64,000 nucleotides of DNA, from assembly GCA_964621525.1 (NCBI GenBank), contig CAZUMS010000010.1:37868-101867 (forward strand), written 5' to 3'. Below, in pieces: positions 36,060 to 45,394 of this stretch (position 1 is the stretch's first letter; the number at the start of each line of letters is the position of its first letter). The translations under genes were made by a program, and so were the position numbers. The notes beneath the pieces were generated by a model, which was given only the letters and a program-made list of their open reading frames with translations, made no database searches and was not told the origin of the DNA. This DNA is from CAZMGV01 sp964621525 [NCBI: uncultured bacterium]. Its GTDB lineage: Bacteria > JAGRBM01.

Positions 36060-37604
36060 ATGAGCGATCCGGCAGGCAACAGGGTTTACATCTTCGACAC
36101 GACGCTGCGCGACGGCGAGCAGTCGCCCGGCTGTTCCATGAATACGCCCGAAAAGCTGCTCATGGCCCAGCAGCTCGCCCGCCTGAACGTGGACATCATC
36201 GAGGCCGGCTTCGCCATCGCCAGCCAGGGCGATTTCGAGGCAGTCCGCGAGGTCGCCCGGACGGTCAAAGGCCCCCGGATCATGAGCCTCGCCCGCACCG
36301 ACTTTGCCGACATCGACCGGGCCGCCGAGGCAGTGAAGCATTCCGACCGGTGTGGCATTCACACGTTCATCGCCACCAGCGACATCCATCTCAAATACAA
36401 GCTGAGGAAGACCCGCGAAGAGGTCATCGTTGCGGCCGCCAAAGCGGTCGAACGGGCCCGTTCCCACGTCGACTGGGTCGAGTTTTCGGCAGAAGATTCC
36501 ACGCGCTCGGACCCCGAATTCATGTGCCAGGTGCTCCAGGCGGCGGTGGACAGCGGTGCGACCGTGCTGAATATCCCCGACACCGTGGGCTACACGATGC
36601 CGCACGAGTATTACGACCTCATCACGCTGATCCGGAAGGAAGTACGCGGCGTGGACAAGTGCATCATCAGCGTCCACTGCCATAACGATCTGGGCCTCGC
36701 CGTGGCCAACTCCCTGGCGGCGGTTCGTGCCGGAGCCCGGCAGGTGGAATGCACCGTGAACGGCATCGGCGAGCGGGCAGGCAACGCCGCCATGGAAGAG
36801 ATCATCATGGGGCTGAAGGTGCGGCACGACATCATGCCGTACGAAACCGGCGTCGTGACCGAGCAGATCTACCCGTCCTCGCGCCTGCTCTCCAACCTGA
36901 CCGGCATGCCCGTGCAGCCGAACAAGGCTGTGGTCGGCGCCAATGCCTTCGCCCACGAGGCGGGTATCCACCAGGACGGTGTGCTGAAGCAGAAAATCAC
37001 CTACGAGATCATGACCCCGGAATCGGTGGGCATTCCCCAGAACAAGCTGGTGCTCGGCAAGCACTCCGGACGCCACGCCTTCCGGGACCGCCTGAAGCAC
37101 CTGGGCTTCGAGCTCTCCGACGGGGAGGTCGAAAAGGCGTTCGTGAAGTTCAAGAACCTCGCCGACCTGAAGAAGGTTGTCTACGACGAGGACATCGAAG
37201 CGATCGTCACCGGCGGGCTGATCGGCGCCAGTGACCGGCTGAAGCTGGTGGCCCTGAACGTGTCGTCCGGGACCCAGCTCCGCCCGAACGCCACCGTCAC
37301 GGTCGAAGTCGACGGCGAGGCGAAAACCGCCGCCGCCTTCGGCGACGGCCCTGTCGATGCGGCGTTGAACGCCATCAAGCAGATCACCGGGACGGCCGCT
37401 TCCGTCACTTCGTACGTGGTACAGGCGATCACGGGCGGCACGGACGCCCAGGGTGACGTCTCGGTAACGCTTGAGGAAGGCGGCAAGGTTGTCCGCGGCT
37501 CGGGCACAGATCCCGACATCGTGGTCGCGAGCGCGCGGGCTTACCTTCAGGCCCTGAACCATCTCGCCGCACGCGGCCAGACCCGGATTCGCGCCCAGGG
37601 CTGA
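36060..37604 (+). CDS. leuA: 2-isopropylmalate synthase
   Basis: Condenses acetyl-CoA with 2-ketoisovalerate, the first committed step of leucine synthesis. The product is 514 residues: a TIM barrel starting [14 protein letters not shown], the metal-binding [13 protein letters not shown], the [13 protein letters not shown] loop, then GKHSGRHAF and the C-terminal LeuA dimer/allosteric domain (about 395-505), where leucine feedback acts. It is preceded by a leucine leader peptide and terminator, so expression is attenuated. leuB, leuC and leuD are not next to it. Confidence 0.96.
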   Translation: MSDPAGNRVYIFDTTLRDGEQSPGCSMNTPEKLLMAQQLARLNVDIIEAGFAIASQGDFEAVREVARTVKGPRIMSLARTDFADIDRAAEAVKHSDRCGIHTFIATSDIHLKYKLRKTREEVIVAAAKAVERARSHVDWVEFSAEDSTRSDPEFMCQVLQAAVDSGATVLNIPDTVGYTMPHEYYDLITLIRKEVRGVDKCIISVHCHNDLGLAVANSLAAVRAGARQVECTVNGIGERAGNAAMEEIIMGLKVRHDIMPYETGVVTEQIYPSSRLLSNLTGMPVQPNKAVVGANAFAHEAGIHQDGVLKQKITYEIMTPESVGIPQNKLVLGKHSGRHAFRDRLKHLGFELSDGEVEKAFVKFKNLADLKKVVYDEDIEAIVTGGLIGASDRLKLVALNVSSGTQLRPNATVTVEVDGEAKTAAAFGDGPVDAALNAIKQITGTAASVTSYVVQAITGGTDAQGDVSVTLEEGGKVVRGSGTDPDIVVASARAYLQALNHLAARGQTRIRAQG

Positions 37605-37613
37605 ACGCTACCG

Positions 37614-37680
37614 TTTGCCTCGGGCCGGTTCCCCGGACAGGCTTTGCCATCCGCAGGGGAACACGGACCGGAGGCAAACA
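37614..37680 (+). promoter_or_regulatory. Long hairpin covering the SDR ribosome binding site
   Basis: GTTTGCCTC (37614-37622) pairs with GAGGCAAAC (37672-37680). Inward of this GGTTCCCC pairs with GGGGAAC(A), with two bulges between the helices, leaving a loop of 21 bases. The GGAGG ribosome binding site of the next gene (37671-37675) lies inside the 3' arm. There is no T-run, so it is not a terminator; it may control translation. Confidence 0.7.
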
Positions 37681-37681
37681 C

Positions 37682-38485
37682 ATGAGCGGCTACGTACTCG
37701 TTACCGGAGCATCCAAGGGAATCGGCAGGGAAATCGCCCGCGAATATGCGCGGCGGGGCCGGAATCTCGTGCTGGTCGCCCGGAGCCGCGACCTCCTCGA
37801 GCAGTTCGCCGGCGAGCTGCGCAATGAATTCGGCATTCAGGTGGACCCCGTCGTGGCGGATTTCACGAAGCCCGCTGCCATCCGGGCGCTGGTCATGAAA
37901 CTGGACGCCCAGGGCCTTGAGGTGACAGGTCTCGTCAACAACGCCGGCTTCGGGACCATCGGCTACTACGACAGCATCGATGCCGACACGGCCCTCAGGA
38001 TGATCGACCTGAACATCCGGGCGCTGACCTACCTCAGCACGATCTACCTGCCCCGTTTCAAGGCGAAGGGGAGCGGCTTCATCCTGAACATCGCCTCCGT
38101 GGTGGGTCTGACCCCGGTGCCGCTCATGGCAACCTATGCCGCCACAAAGGCGTATGTCGTCTCCCTGTCGGAATCGCTCGCCGTCGAATGCACTGGCACC
38201 GGAGTGACCGTGACCTGCATCTGCCCCGGCTATACGGAGACGGAATTCGTAAAAACCGCCGGCATCGACGGGAAGCGGGCATTCAAGGTATCGAACCAGT
38301 CTGCCGATACGGTTGCCCGGTATGCCGTTGCGAAGGCCGAGGCCGGTTCAAGATTCGGCATTCCCGGCCTTCTCAACCGGCTGATGGCTCTCTCCATTGC
38401 GCTCGTGCCGCGTATCCTCGCCACATGGAGTTCGTTCTTCGTGACGAAGACCTTCCTTCCGGAAGCGAAAACGCTGTCCTCCTGA
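37682..38485 (+). CDS. Short-chain dehydrogenase/reductase
   Basis: A 267-residue SDR. TGASKGIGREIA is the cofactor loop, VNNAGFGT the structural motif, and YAATKAY carries the catalytic Tyr and Lys, with an upstream Ser in LNIASVVG. Family members reduce or oxidise a wide range of alcohols and ketones with NAD(P). The C-terminal 30 residues are hydrophobic (LMALSIALVPRILATWSSFF) and may attach to membrane. It lies 77 bases after leuA, with the whole gap folded into a hairpin that covers its GGAGG site. Substrate unknown. Confidence 0.88.
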   Translation: MSGYVLVTGASKGIGREIAREYARRGRNLVLVARSRDLLEQFAGELRNEFGIQVDPVVADFTKPAAIRALVMKLDAQGLEVTGLVNNAGFGTIGYYDSIDADTALRMIDLNIRALTYLSTIYLPRFKAKGSGFILNIASVVGLTPVPLMATYAATKAYVVSLSESLAVECTGTGVTVTCICPGYTETEFVKTAGIDGKRAFKVSNQSADTVARYAVAKAEAGSRFGIPGLLNRLMALSIALVPRILATWSSFFVTKTFLPEAKTLSS

Positions 38486-38611
38486 ACCGGCCCAAACTGG
38501 AACAGGGTTTGACGGACGAACCCGTGGCCGCCACAAGGCCACTTTGCATCCCGTCCAAATCGTTATAAATAGGTTCCGGGCGCGAGGGGTTTGCGCCCGG
38601 GGAATAACCCA

Positions 38612-39385
38612 TTGCGGATCATTGACATCTATTCGATCAAGGGAGGCGTCGGGAAGACCGCCTCTTCCGTGAACCTTGCCGGCGAACTGGCCGCGCTCGG
38701 TAAAAGGGTGCTTCTCGCCGATCTCGACCCGCTGGGTGCCTCGATCCTCGGCCTCACCCCCGCCAAGCTCCGGGCGGCGAAGCCATTGCCCGCCGAACCG
38801 GGCTCCCTGGCAAAGTCCGTCGTTCTCTCGTCGGTTCCCAACCTGTCGACCCTGTTCCTGGGGAGCATCGCCGCCGAGCGTCCACCGGAGGAACCGGCCC
38901 TGGATTCACTCGCATCCGAATTCCGCGAGTTGTCCAGCCAGTATGACGTCACCGTGCTCGACTCCCCGCCGGCCGGAGGCCCGTGGGTCCGCTGGGGCAT
39001 GCGCGTTTCTCATTCGGTCGCGGCGATCGTGCAGAGCGAGCCGCTCGCTTTCCGGATCCTGCCGAAACTTCTGGACCAGATCCGCGAAGCCCGCGGGGAG
39101 AATCTCACCCCCTATGTCGAGGGGCTGCTGCTCACCATGGTCGGCAGTTCGAACGATCTCACGTCCAGGATCGCCGCCTACGCCCAGAAGCGCTATCCCA
39201 AAGCGGTCTTCCGGACGACGATCCCGCGCGATCCGGTGATTCCCGAAGCGAACTACAGCGGCCTTATCGCTTCGGCCCAGAGCGAAGCGAGTCCGGCGGC
39301 GGTTGCCTACCGGGAATGGGCCAAAGAAGTGATCGAACGCTGGGCCCGTACCGACAAGCTGGTCCTGGGATCCCAGGGAGCCTGA
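38612..39385 (+). CDS. ParA/MinD-like ATPase
   Basis: A 257-residue P-loop ATPase. IYSIKGGVGKTASSVNLAGEL is the deviant Walker A with both signature lysines; LLADLDPLGASILG and VLDSPPAG are the following motifs. It starts with TTG, eight or nine bases after GGGGA; no ATG fits. ParA/MinD proteins bind DNA or membrane in an ATP-dependent way and position cargo in the cell. No parB gene or parS site is seen. The next two genes, an acidic disordered protein and a ParA-like coiled-coil protein, run in the same direction and may be its partners. Confidence 0.82.
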   Translation: MRIIDIYSIKGGVGKTASSVNLAGELAALGKRVLLADLDPLGASILGLTPAKLRAAKPLPAEPGSLAKSVVLSSVPNLSTLFLGSIAAERPPEEPALDSLASEFRELSSQYDVTVLDSPPAGGPWVRWGMRVSHSVAAIVQSEPLAFRILPKLLDQIREARGENLTPYVEGLLLTMVGSSNDLTSRIAAYAQKRYPKAVFRTTIPRDPVIPEANYSGLIASAQSEASPAAVAYREWAKEVIERWARTDKLVLGSQGA

Positions 39386-39487
39386 CGGCCCGCCCCGCGA
39401 CGGCGCTGGACTCGCCCCGGCCCGGAAGCGACAATAGGGCCTTTCAGGCGGAAGAGGCGCAACCGGGCGCCGGAAGGAGTCTGTCAG

Positions 39488-39985
39488 GTGTCCCTGAGCG
39501 AACCGCTGGCATGGCCATTCCGGGAAGAACAGCTCGAAGCCATTGCCTCGCGCATCCGGGCCTGGAACTCGGCCGTACCTGCCGCAGCCCCTCTTCATCC
39601 GCCTGAACCGCCCTCCGAACCCGCCTGGGCCGGTGCAGCCGCACCGGAATTATCGGCCCCCGGATCCCAGCTCCCCGAAGAACCGGTTCAGGCCGATGGC
39701 GATGGCCAGCAGGGCGCTGAGCCGCCCTTTACAGACGAACCCGGCAGCATCGCCGCCTCCGTTTCTTACGATGCCGAAAGCCGCAGCGTCAGTTTCGAGG
39801 GGATGGCCGATTCCTGGGAGATGGACGCTCCGGCCCAGACGGAGCCGGCAGCCGCCCACGAACCGGCTCCGTTCGTTCCCGCCTTCGAACGGGACGAGGA
39901 AGACGATTCCGAACTGGATATCCGGCCAGAAGACCGGGCCCTTGTGAAACCGGAAGGGGATTCCGGGGACGGCGAGAACCCGTGA
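39488..39985 (+). CDS. Acidic, proline-rich disordered protein
   Basis: A 165-residue protein: a short N-terminal helix (LAWPFREEQLEAIASRIRAW) and then about 130 residues rich in Pro, Ala, Glu and Asp with no hydrophobic core, ending in an acidic tail (RDEEDDSELDI). The start is GTG with GAAGGAG about nine bases before it. It sits between parA and the coiled-coil gene with only one base before the latter's ATG, so it is probably translated with it. It may act as a flexible linker or adaptor in a ParA-based positioning system. No family recognised. Confidence 0.6.
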   Translation: MSLSEPLAWPFREEQLEAIASRIRAWNSAVPAAAPLHPPEPPSEPAWAGAAAPELSAPGSQLPEEPVQADGDGQQGAEPPFTDEPGSIAASVSYDAESRSVSFEGMADSWEMDAPAQTEPAAAHEPAPFVPAFERDEEDDSELDIRPEDRALVKPEGDSGDGENP

Positions 39986-39986
39986 G

Positions 39987-42900
39987 ATGAAGACGTTCGT
40001 CATCACGCCGCTGTCTCCGAGGGCCGGAGCCTCGACGCTCGGAGCAAATCTTGCCGCCTTCATGGCAGCAGCGGGCGGCAGGACCGGTTTCCTCGACCTG
40101 TCGGATACGGCGGTCTCGTGGACCGGAAAGCCGGAAGAGCTGGAACTGCTCCCCTCGGGCACGGCCCGGTCCATGATCGAGGAAGGCCGCGTGGAAGATC
40201 TCCAGACGGAGCTTTCGTCTCACGGGTTCGACCGTCTGGTCGTCACGCTGCCCTACGCCAAGGAACCGTACCTCTGGACTTTTCTCCAGTTCGATCCGGA
40301 TCTGATCCTTCTGGCCCGTCTCGAAACCGCTTTCGCCCGGTCGATGAACATGTTCCTCGACATGATCGAAACGGTCCGGCGGGAGACCGGCTGCACAGGC
40401 CGCATCTCCGGCCTTCTGCTGAAACTCGCCACAAAAGGTTCCGTCACCGACGACATGACCGCCCGGATGGAAGCCATATTCGGCCGGGACCTCGCCTTCG
40501 TATCCATCCCTCACCTGCCCGAACTGGCCGAAACCGAGACTGCACTTCTGGTGGCCCGCGAGAACCCATCCCCGATCGGCACGGTCCTGTCAGAAACCGC
40601 CCGCAGCCTGGTCGCCCGGGAACGGAATCAGTCGGCGGCAGCGGAGTTCGGAGCCCTCGTCCGGGTTGCCAATGCGCTCGGCGGGCACCCGCCCGGATGG
40701 CTGGCCCGGGCGAAGGAGCTGGGCATACCCGTCGAACTGAAAAGCGCCGCCGGGCAGTCGGCCAACGAGATCATCGACGAACTGGCGGCCGAGATCGAAC
40801 ACCTCCAGAAGGAACTCTCCGAAGCCCGCAAGACGCAGGGGATCCTGGAAGAGCAGATCGCCGAACTGGAAAAACTTCCCGGCTCGGGTCCCGAGAGCGA
40901 TTCCAAGGACTTCTATGCCCAGACCGCCAACCTGACCATGGAGGTCAGCCGCCTCAGGAATTTGCTCGATTCCGCCCTCGGCGACGCCGAACAGGTGATG
41001 CGCGAGCGCGATGTGCTGCGGGAAGAACTTCAGAAGCTCCAGGATGGTTCGGCTCCGGAGCTCGAGATTTCGGAAGTCGAGACGGAGACTCCCCCCGCCG
41101 CCACGGATTCCGAAGCGTTGGACAGGGCCGTCCGGGAACGGGACGCGGCCCTCGACCGGGCCAGCGCCCTTGAGGAAGAGATCCGCCGCTACGAGTCCTT
41201 CAAGGACCAGATGGAAGAGCTGCGGGCCGCCTTCAAGAACCAGATCGAGGAACGCACCGTTCTCGAACAGAACTTCGCCCGCGAAACGGAAATGCTCCGC
41301 AGCGAACTGGAGGAAGCCCGCCGTAACCAGGAGGCTGAACAGGCGGCGGCCCGGCAGAGGCTTTCCGAAGAAATGGCCGGAATTTCCGCCAAGCTGACGG
41401 ACGGCTTGGCGCTGATCCAGACGCTGAAATCGGAACGCGATGACTTCGCGGCGGAGATTGCGGCGCTGAAAGCCGCCGCCGCCAGCACTCCCCCTCCGGT
41501 GGACGACGGGCTCCGGGCCGAAAACGACGAGCTTCGCCGGCGTCTCGCCGAAACCGAAATGCATCTTCAGGGCTATAAGGCCGAGAGGGACGGTCTCGAC
41601 GACAAGTCGGCCCGCCTCCTCCGCCAGATCGAGGAACTCCAGCGGGCGGCCTCGAACCCGCCGCCCGATACCGGCAGGGAGCGGCTGGAGCAGGAGGCCT
41701 CCTCGCTCCGCAGCCGGATCGCCGAAACGGAGATGCACCTGCAGGGTTTCCGGGCGGAGCGGGATCATTTCGCCGGCCAGGTAGCTTCACTCTCGACGGA
41801 GCTCTCGAAGCTCAGGTCGGAGCCCCCCGAAATCCCGGTCGAGGTCGAGCTGGACCCGGACGCCGCCATCCGCCAGGAGGAACTCTCCCGTGAGCTGGCC
41901 GAAAAGTCGGCCGAGCTGGAGACAGTGAGAAGCCAGCTTCAGCAGGCGCAGACGCGCATCGAAAAGCTCGAGACCGCGCGGGGCATCTTCGCCCGGGAAC
42001 GCAACGAGCTGATGGAACGGCTGGAACAGTTCCGCCGCGAATCGGAGGAAGCCCACGCCTCCTCGAACGATCTCATCGGCAGCCATCAGGAGCTCGTCCA
42101 GACGATCCAGAGCGACCGGGACCGGGTCAGAACCGAGCTCGAGATCCGCAATTCGCTCTTCGGCCGCCTGAAAGCCCAGATCGATCCGCTCCGGGACGCG
42201 TTGAAGACCGGCCTGCGGGAAGTCCCGGCGCTTCGCTCGAGGGCCGAACAGGCGGAATCCCGGGTCATGGCCCTTGAGGACCGATGCCGCGAACTCGAGG
42301 AAAAGCTCGCACAGATGCCCGAACCCGGCGAAGGCGACCGGGAGCAGATTTCGGCCCTGAAGCGCGAGGTGGACGACACCCGTACCCGGCTCGATGCCGC
42401 CGAAGCCCGGCTGGCCGAGCAGGAGACCCAGCTCCGGGAAGAGTTCGAGCAGCGCGCCTCGGGCCTGCGCGACACGATCCGGCTGCTCGAATCGGAACTC
42501 GACAAGGCCCGCTCGGCCTCCGATCTCTCCGCCATCAAGCTCCAGACCGCCGAGAAGGCGCTCGAGAACCAGACCCGCGAGTTCCAGCAGGAGCTGGCCG
42601 CGAAGTCCGCCGGCACCCGCAGCGAGGTCGCCCGGCTCGAAACGACGCTCGACGAAACCCGGGCCGAACTGGGACGCCTCGAAGCGAAGGTCCAGGAAGC
42701 CGAGACCCTTCGCGAGGAACTGGATCAGGTCCGTATCCAGCTCGTGGCCGCCAAATCGGTCGCCGACGAGGCCAGCCAGAAACGGCTCTCGCTCGAAGCC
42801 CGCGTGCGGGAGCTCGAGAAACAGGCCGAGGAGGCGAGAAACGCCGGAGACGGCTCGCGGAAATACGAGGCCCTGCTCAGGGAACTGGCCGACTCCCGCG

Positions 42901-43043
42901 AGGAACTGGTGCAGCTCCGCCAGAAAGCGGGCCGCGCCGCCATTGCCGAGAAGATCGCCGTGGAGCGTGCCGCGCGTATCGCCCAGCTCGAAGCCGAGCT
43001 GGACGATCTCTCCAAGCGGGCCGGTCTTCCCGGCCGCGCCTGA
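39987..43043 (+). CDS. ParA-like domain fused to a very long coiled coil
   Basis: A 1018-residue protein. Residues 1 to about 210 keep the ParA fold outline (FVITPLSPRAGASTLGANLA, FLDLSD, RLVVTLPY, ARMEAIFGRDLAFVSIPHLPELA), but the Walker A lysines are lost: KGGxGKT is replaced by PRAGAST, so ATP hydrolysis is doubtful. Residues about 260-1010 are almost unbroken heptad-rich coiled coil, Glu/Arg/Leu-rich, with only small breaks (Pro runs near 370, 505 and 565). A tandem-like AETEMHLQGYKAERD / AETEMHLQGFRAERD repeat lies near residues 515 and 575. This looks like a structural scaffold with a pseudo-ParA head. The last codon meets the convergent J-domain gene at TGATCA. Confidence 0.72.
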   Translation: MKTFVITPLSPRAGASTLGANLAAFMAAAGGRTGFLDLSDTAVSWTGKPEELELLPSGTARSMIEEGRVEDLQTELSSHGFDRLVVTLPYAKEPYLWTFLQFDPDLILLARLETAFARSMNMFLDMIETVRRETGCTGRISGLLLKLATKGSVTDDMTARMEAIFGRDLAFVSIPHLPELAETETALLVARENPSPIGTVLSETARSLVARERNQSAAAEFGALVRVANALGGHPPGWLARAKELGIPVELKSAAGQSANEIIDELAAEIEHLQKELSEARKTQGILEEQIAELEKLPGSGPESDSKDFYAQTANLTMEVSRLRNLLDSALGDAEQVMRERDVLREELQKLQDGSAPELEISEVETETPPAATDSEALDRAVRERDAALDRASALEEEIRRYESFKDQMEELRAAFKNQIEERTVLEQNFARETEMLRSELEEARRNQEAEQAAARQRLSEEMAGISAKLTDGLALIQTLKSERDDFAAEIAALKAAAASTPPPVDDGLRAENDELRRRLAETEMHLQGYKAERDGLDDKSARLLRQIEELQRAASNPPPDTGRERLEQEASSLRSRIAETEMHLQGFRAERDHFAGQVASLSTELSKLRSEPPEIPVEVELDPDAAIRQEELSRELAEKSAELETVRSQLQQAQTRIEKLETARGIFARERNELMERLEQFRRESEEAHASSNDLIGSHQELVQTIQSDRDRVRTELEIRNSLFGRLKAQIDPLRDALKTGLREVPALRSRAEQAESRVMALEDRCRELEEKLAQMPEPGEGDREQISALKREVDDTRTRLDAAEARLAEQETQLREEFEQRASGLRDTIRLLESELDKARSASDLSAIKLQTAEKALENQTREFQQELAAKSAGTRSEVARLETTLDETRAELGRLEAKVQEAETLREELDQVRIQLVAAKSVADEASQKRLSLEARVRELEKQAEEARNAGDGSRKYEALLRELADSREELVQLRQKAGRAAIAEKIAVERAARIAQLEAELDDLSKRAGLPGRA

Positions 43044-43631
43044 TCAACCGTTCATCGACTGTTCGTAGTCGGCCAGGAAGGCCGTTTCCTCGTCCGAGAG
43101 CTTGGCTTTCTGCTGCCGGCGCACGTCCAGATACTTGTAGCGGAGATCCCGGTTGTCGGGTTCCATCGAGAGCGCCAGCTTGAAGTTGAGGTCGGCGGAA
43201 GAAAGGTTCTTCTGGTTGAGGGCCGTGAACGCCAGCTTCGCATAACGCCTGGCGTTCTCGTTCTTGCAGATGTCCTCGTCCTTGACCTTCCGCTGCTTCA
43301 GCTCTTCCTGGTCCTTGAAGTAACGGAGATGTTTCATCCGGTCGGGGCCCGAGATGCGCTTGTCGTAGACCGCCTTGCTGGCCGGGTCGCTCAGCACCTG
43401 CTGGGCCTCGACCATGCGCTTATAGACCTGGGTCACCATGCGGTAGACGTCGTCCGGGACCTGCCGGAAGTAGCGGTCCGGGTGCCAGGCCTTGGACTCC
43501 TTGCGGAAGGCGTCCTTGATCTGGGCCAGATCCGCGCCATGCGGCAGGCGGAGAAGCTGGTAGTAGTCGCCCTTGTCGATGGCGACGGCGTAGCGCCGGA
43601 TGGTCTGAAGCTGTTTCTCGTCGAGGGGCAT
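43044..43631 (-). CDS. J-domain (DnaJ-like) co-chaperone
   Basis: A 195-residue protein with a J domain at about 20-85: DYYQLLRLPHGADLAQIKDAF, then the essential HPD in KAWHPDRYF. It lacks the Gly/Phe and zinc-finger regions of classical DnaJ. The C-terminal half is helical, TPR-like (YAKLAFTALNQKNLSSADLNFKLALSMEP). The gene lies 32 bases behind the Hsp70 gene on the same strand, so it probably stimulates that Hsp70 and gives it a specific client. Confidence 0.88.
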   Translation of the reverse strand: MPLDEKQLQTIRRYAVAIDKGDYYQLLRLPHGADLAQIKDAFRKESKAWHPDRYFRQVPDDVYRMVTQVYKRMVEAQQVLSDPASKAVYDKRISGPDRMKHLRYFKDQEELKQRKVKDEDICKNENARRYAKLAFTALNQKNLSSADLNFKLALSMEPDNRDLRYKYLDVRRQQKAKLSDEETAFLADYEQSMNG

Positions 43632-43663
43632 CGAACGTCACACCTGTGAATTGGTCCGTCAGG

Positions 43664-45220
43664 TTACTGAACGGTGAGATTGGACTGGCGCGCGGCTTCG
43701 ACGGCTTCCTGGTTCATCGCGCCGTATGCGGTGATCGAGATGGACTGGGACTGGTTCGTGTCCCGGTCCATGGCGGTCACGTGGACAATCCCGTCGGTAT
43801 CGATCTCGAACGTCACCTCGATCCGGGGCTCGCCGCGGCCGGCGGGCCGGATACCGGTCAGGGTGAATTCGCCGAGAATCTCGTTCTCCGCCTGTTTTTT
43901 CGAATCGCCCTGGAAGACCGAGATCTTCACCTGGTTCTGGTTTTCACTGGTCGTCGTGAACTCCTTGGACACCTCGATGGGCAGCGGAGAGTTTTTCTCG
44001 ATCAGGTGCTGGACCATTCCGCCCACGACGCCGATTCCGAGCGTCATCGGCGTCACGTCGATGAGCAGGGCCTTCTGGCTGCCGTCGGTGAGCGCCGCAC
44101 CCTGGATCGCCGCCCCAAGGGCCACGATCTCGTCCGGGTCGATGTTCATCTGCGGAGCCTTGAAGAAATATTTTTCCACGGAGGACCGGACGATCGGCAT
44201 CCGGGTCGAGCCGCCGACGAGAATCACGCTGTCGATGTCGTGAATGGTCATGCGGGCGTTCTGAAGCGCCTCGTCGCACACCTTGAACGTGCGCTGCACG
44301 AGGTCCATGCACATCTGCTGGAAATGATTGCGCGTCAGGACCGCGTTCAGGTCGAGCGGCCCCTTGGGACCGGCGACGAAATTCGGCACCGAGATCTTCA
44401 CCTCGGTCTTCTCCGAAAGCGCCCACTTCACGCGCTCCGAAAGGGTCTTGAGTTTCTGGAGAGCTTCGAGGTTCTGCTTGCAGTCGTAGCCCGTGGCTTT
44501 GCGGAACTCGTCCGCCAGGAAGCTCATGATCCGGTCGTCGAAATCGTCGCCACCCAGATACGTGTCGCCGGCGGTCGAGATCACCTCATAAACGTCGTTG
44601 CCGATGTCGAGAATCGAGATATCGAATGTGCCGCCGCCGAGGTCGTAGATAGCGATCCGCTGGTTGATTCCCTTGCCGAAACCGTAGGCGAGCGCCGCCG
44701 CCGTGGGCTCGTTGATGACGCGGAGGACGTCGAGTCCGGCGATCCGGCCCGCATCCTTGGTCGCCTGCCGCTGACCGTCGTTGAAATAGGCCGGGCAGGT
44801 GATGACCGCCTTGTCCACTTCCTCGCCGAGGGCTTCCTCGGCGATCTGCTTCATTTTCTTGAGAACGAGGGCGCTGATCTCCGGGAGCGCGTAGTCCCGG
44901 CCGTAGATCTGGATACGGACCTCGGCGTTCGGGCCCTCGACGATCTTGTAGGCGACGTGGTTTTTCGCCTTCTTCACTTCCTCGGAGAAAAACTTGCGCC
45001 CGATGAGACGCTTGGCCGAATAAACGGTGTGGGTCGGATCGGTGATGATGCGCTTCTTGCCGTCGGTGCCGACGAGTACGCGGCCGTCCGGAAGGAACGA
45101 AACCACCGATGCCTGGGTGTTGGAGTTCTCCGCATCCCGGAGCACCTCTGCGACCCCGTCGGTCACGGTGGCGACGCAGCTGAAAGAAGTCCCTAGATCT
45201 ATACCGATTACGCGGCCCAT
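43664..45220 (-). CDS. Short Hsp70 (DnaK-like) chaperone
   Basis: A 518-residue Hsp70, about 120 residues shorter than DnaK. The ATPase domain is complete: [44 protein letters not shown]. The substrate beta domain (about 390-505) is present, but the helical lid is nearly absent, so client release must differ from DnaK. It is transcribed just ahead of the J-domain gene, and two CsgG-like lipoprotein genes lie further upstream in the same direction. No grpE is seen. This is probably an accessory Hsp70 for a special client, with dnaK elsewhere. Confidence 0.92.
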   Translation of the reverse strand: MGRVIGIDLGTSFSCVATVTDGVAEVLRDAENSNTQASVVSFLPDGRVLVGTDGKKRIITDPTHTVYSAKRLIGRKFFSEEVKKAKNHVAYKIVEGPNAEVRIQIYGRDYALPEISALVLKKMKQIAEEALGEEVDKAVITCPAYFNDGQRQATKDAGRIAGLDVLRVINEPTAAALAYGFGKGINQRIAIYDLGGGTFDISILDIGNDVYEVISTAGDTYLGGDDFDDRIMSFLADEFRKATGYDCKQNLEALQKLKTLSERVKWALSEKTEVKISVPNFVAGPKGPLDLNAVLTRNHFQQMCMDLVQRTFKVCDEALQNARMTIHDIDSVILVGGSTRMPIVRSSVEKYFFKAPQMNIDPDEIVALGAAIQGAALTDGSQKALLIDVTPMTLGIGVVGGMVQHLIEKNSPLPIEVSKEFTTTSENQNQVKISVFQGDSKKQAENEILGEFTLTGIRPAGRGEPRIEVTFEIDTDGIVHVTAMDRDTNQSQSISITAYGAMNQEAVEAARQSNLTVQ

Positions 45221-45394
45221 CTGCCTGTTTTCCCCCGGCGAATTCCGTTCCGGTAAGTCCCGGACCCCCGCGCCGCCGCCCCTGCCGGCCGGACTGTTAC
45301 CGGCCGCCCGCCGGGCGGTTTCGAACGGCAGCAGTGTAGCCGTTCCGTAGCGAAAATGAACAACCGGAAAAACCGAAAACCGGGCTGCCCAGGG

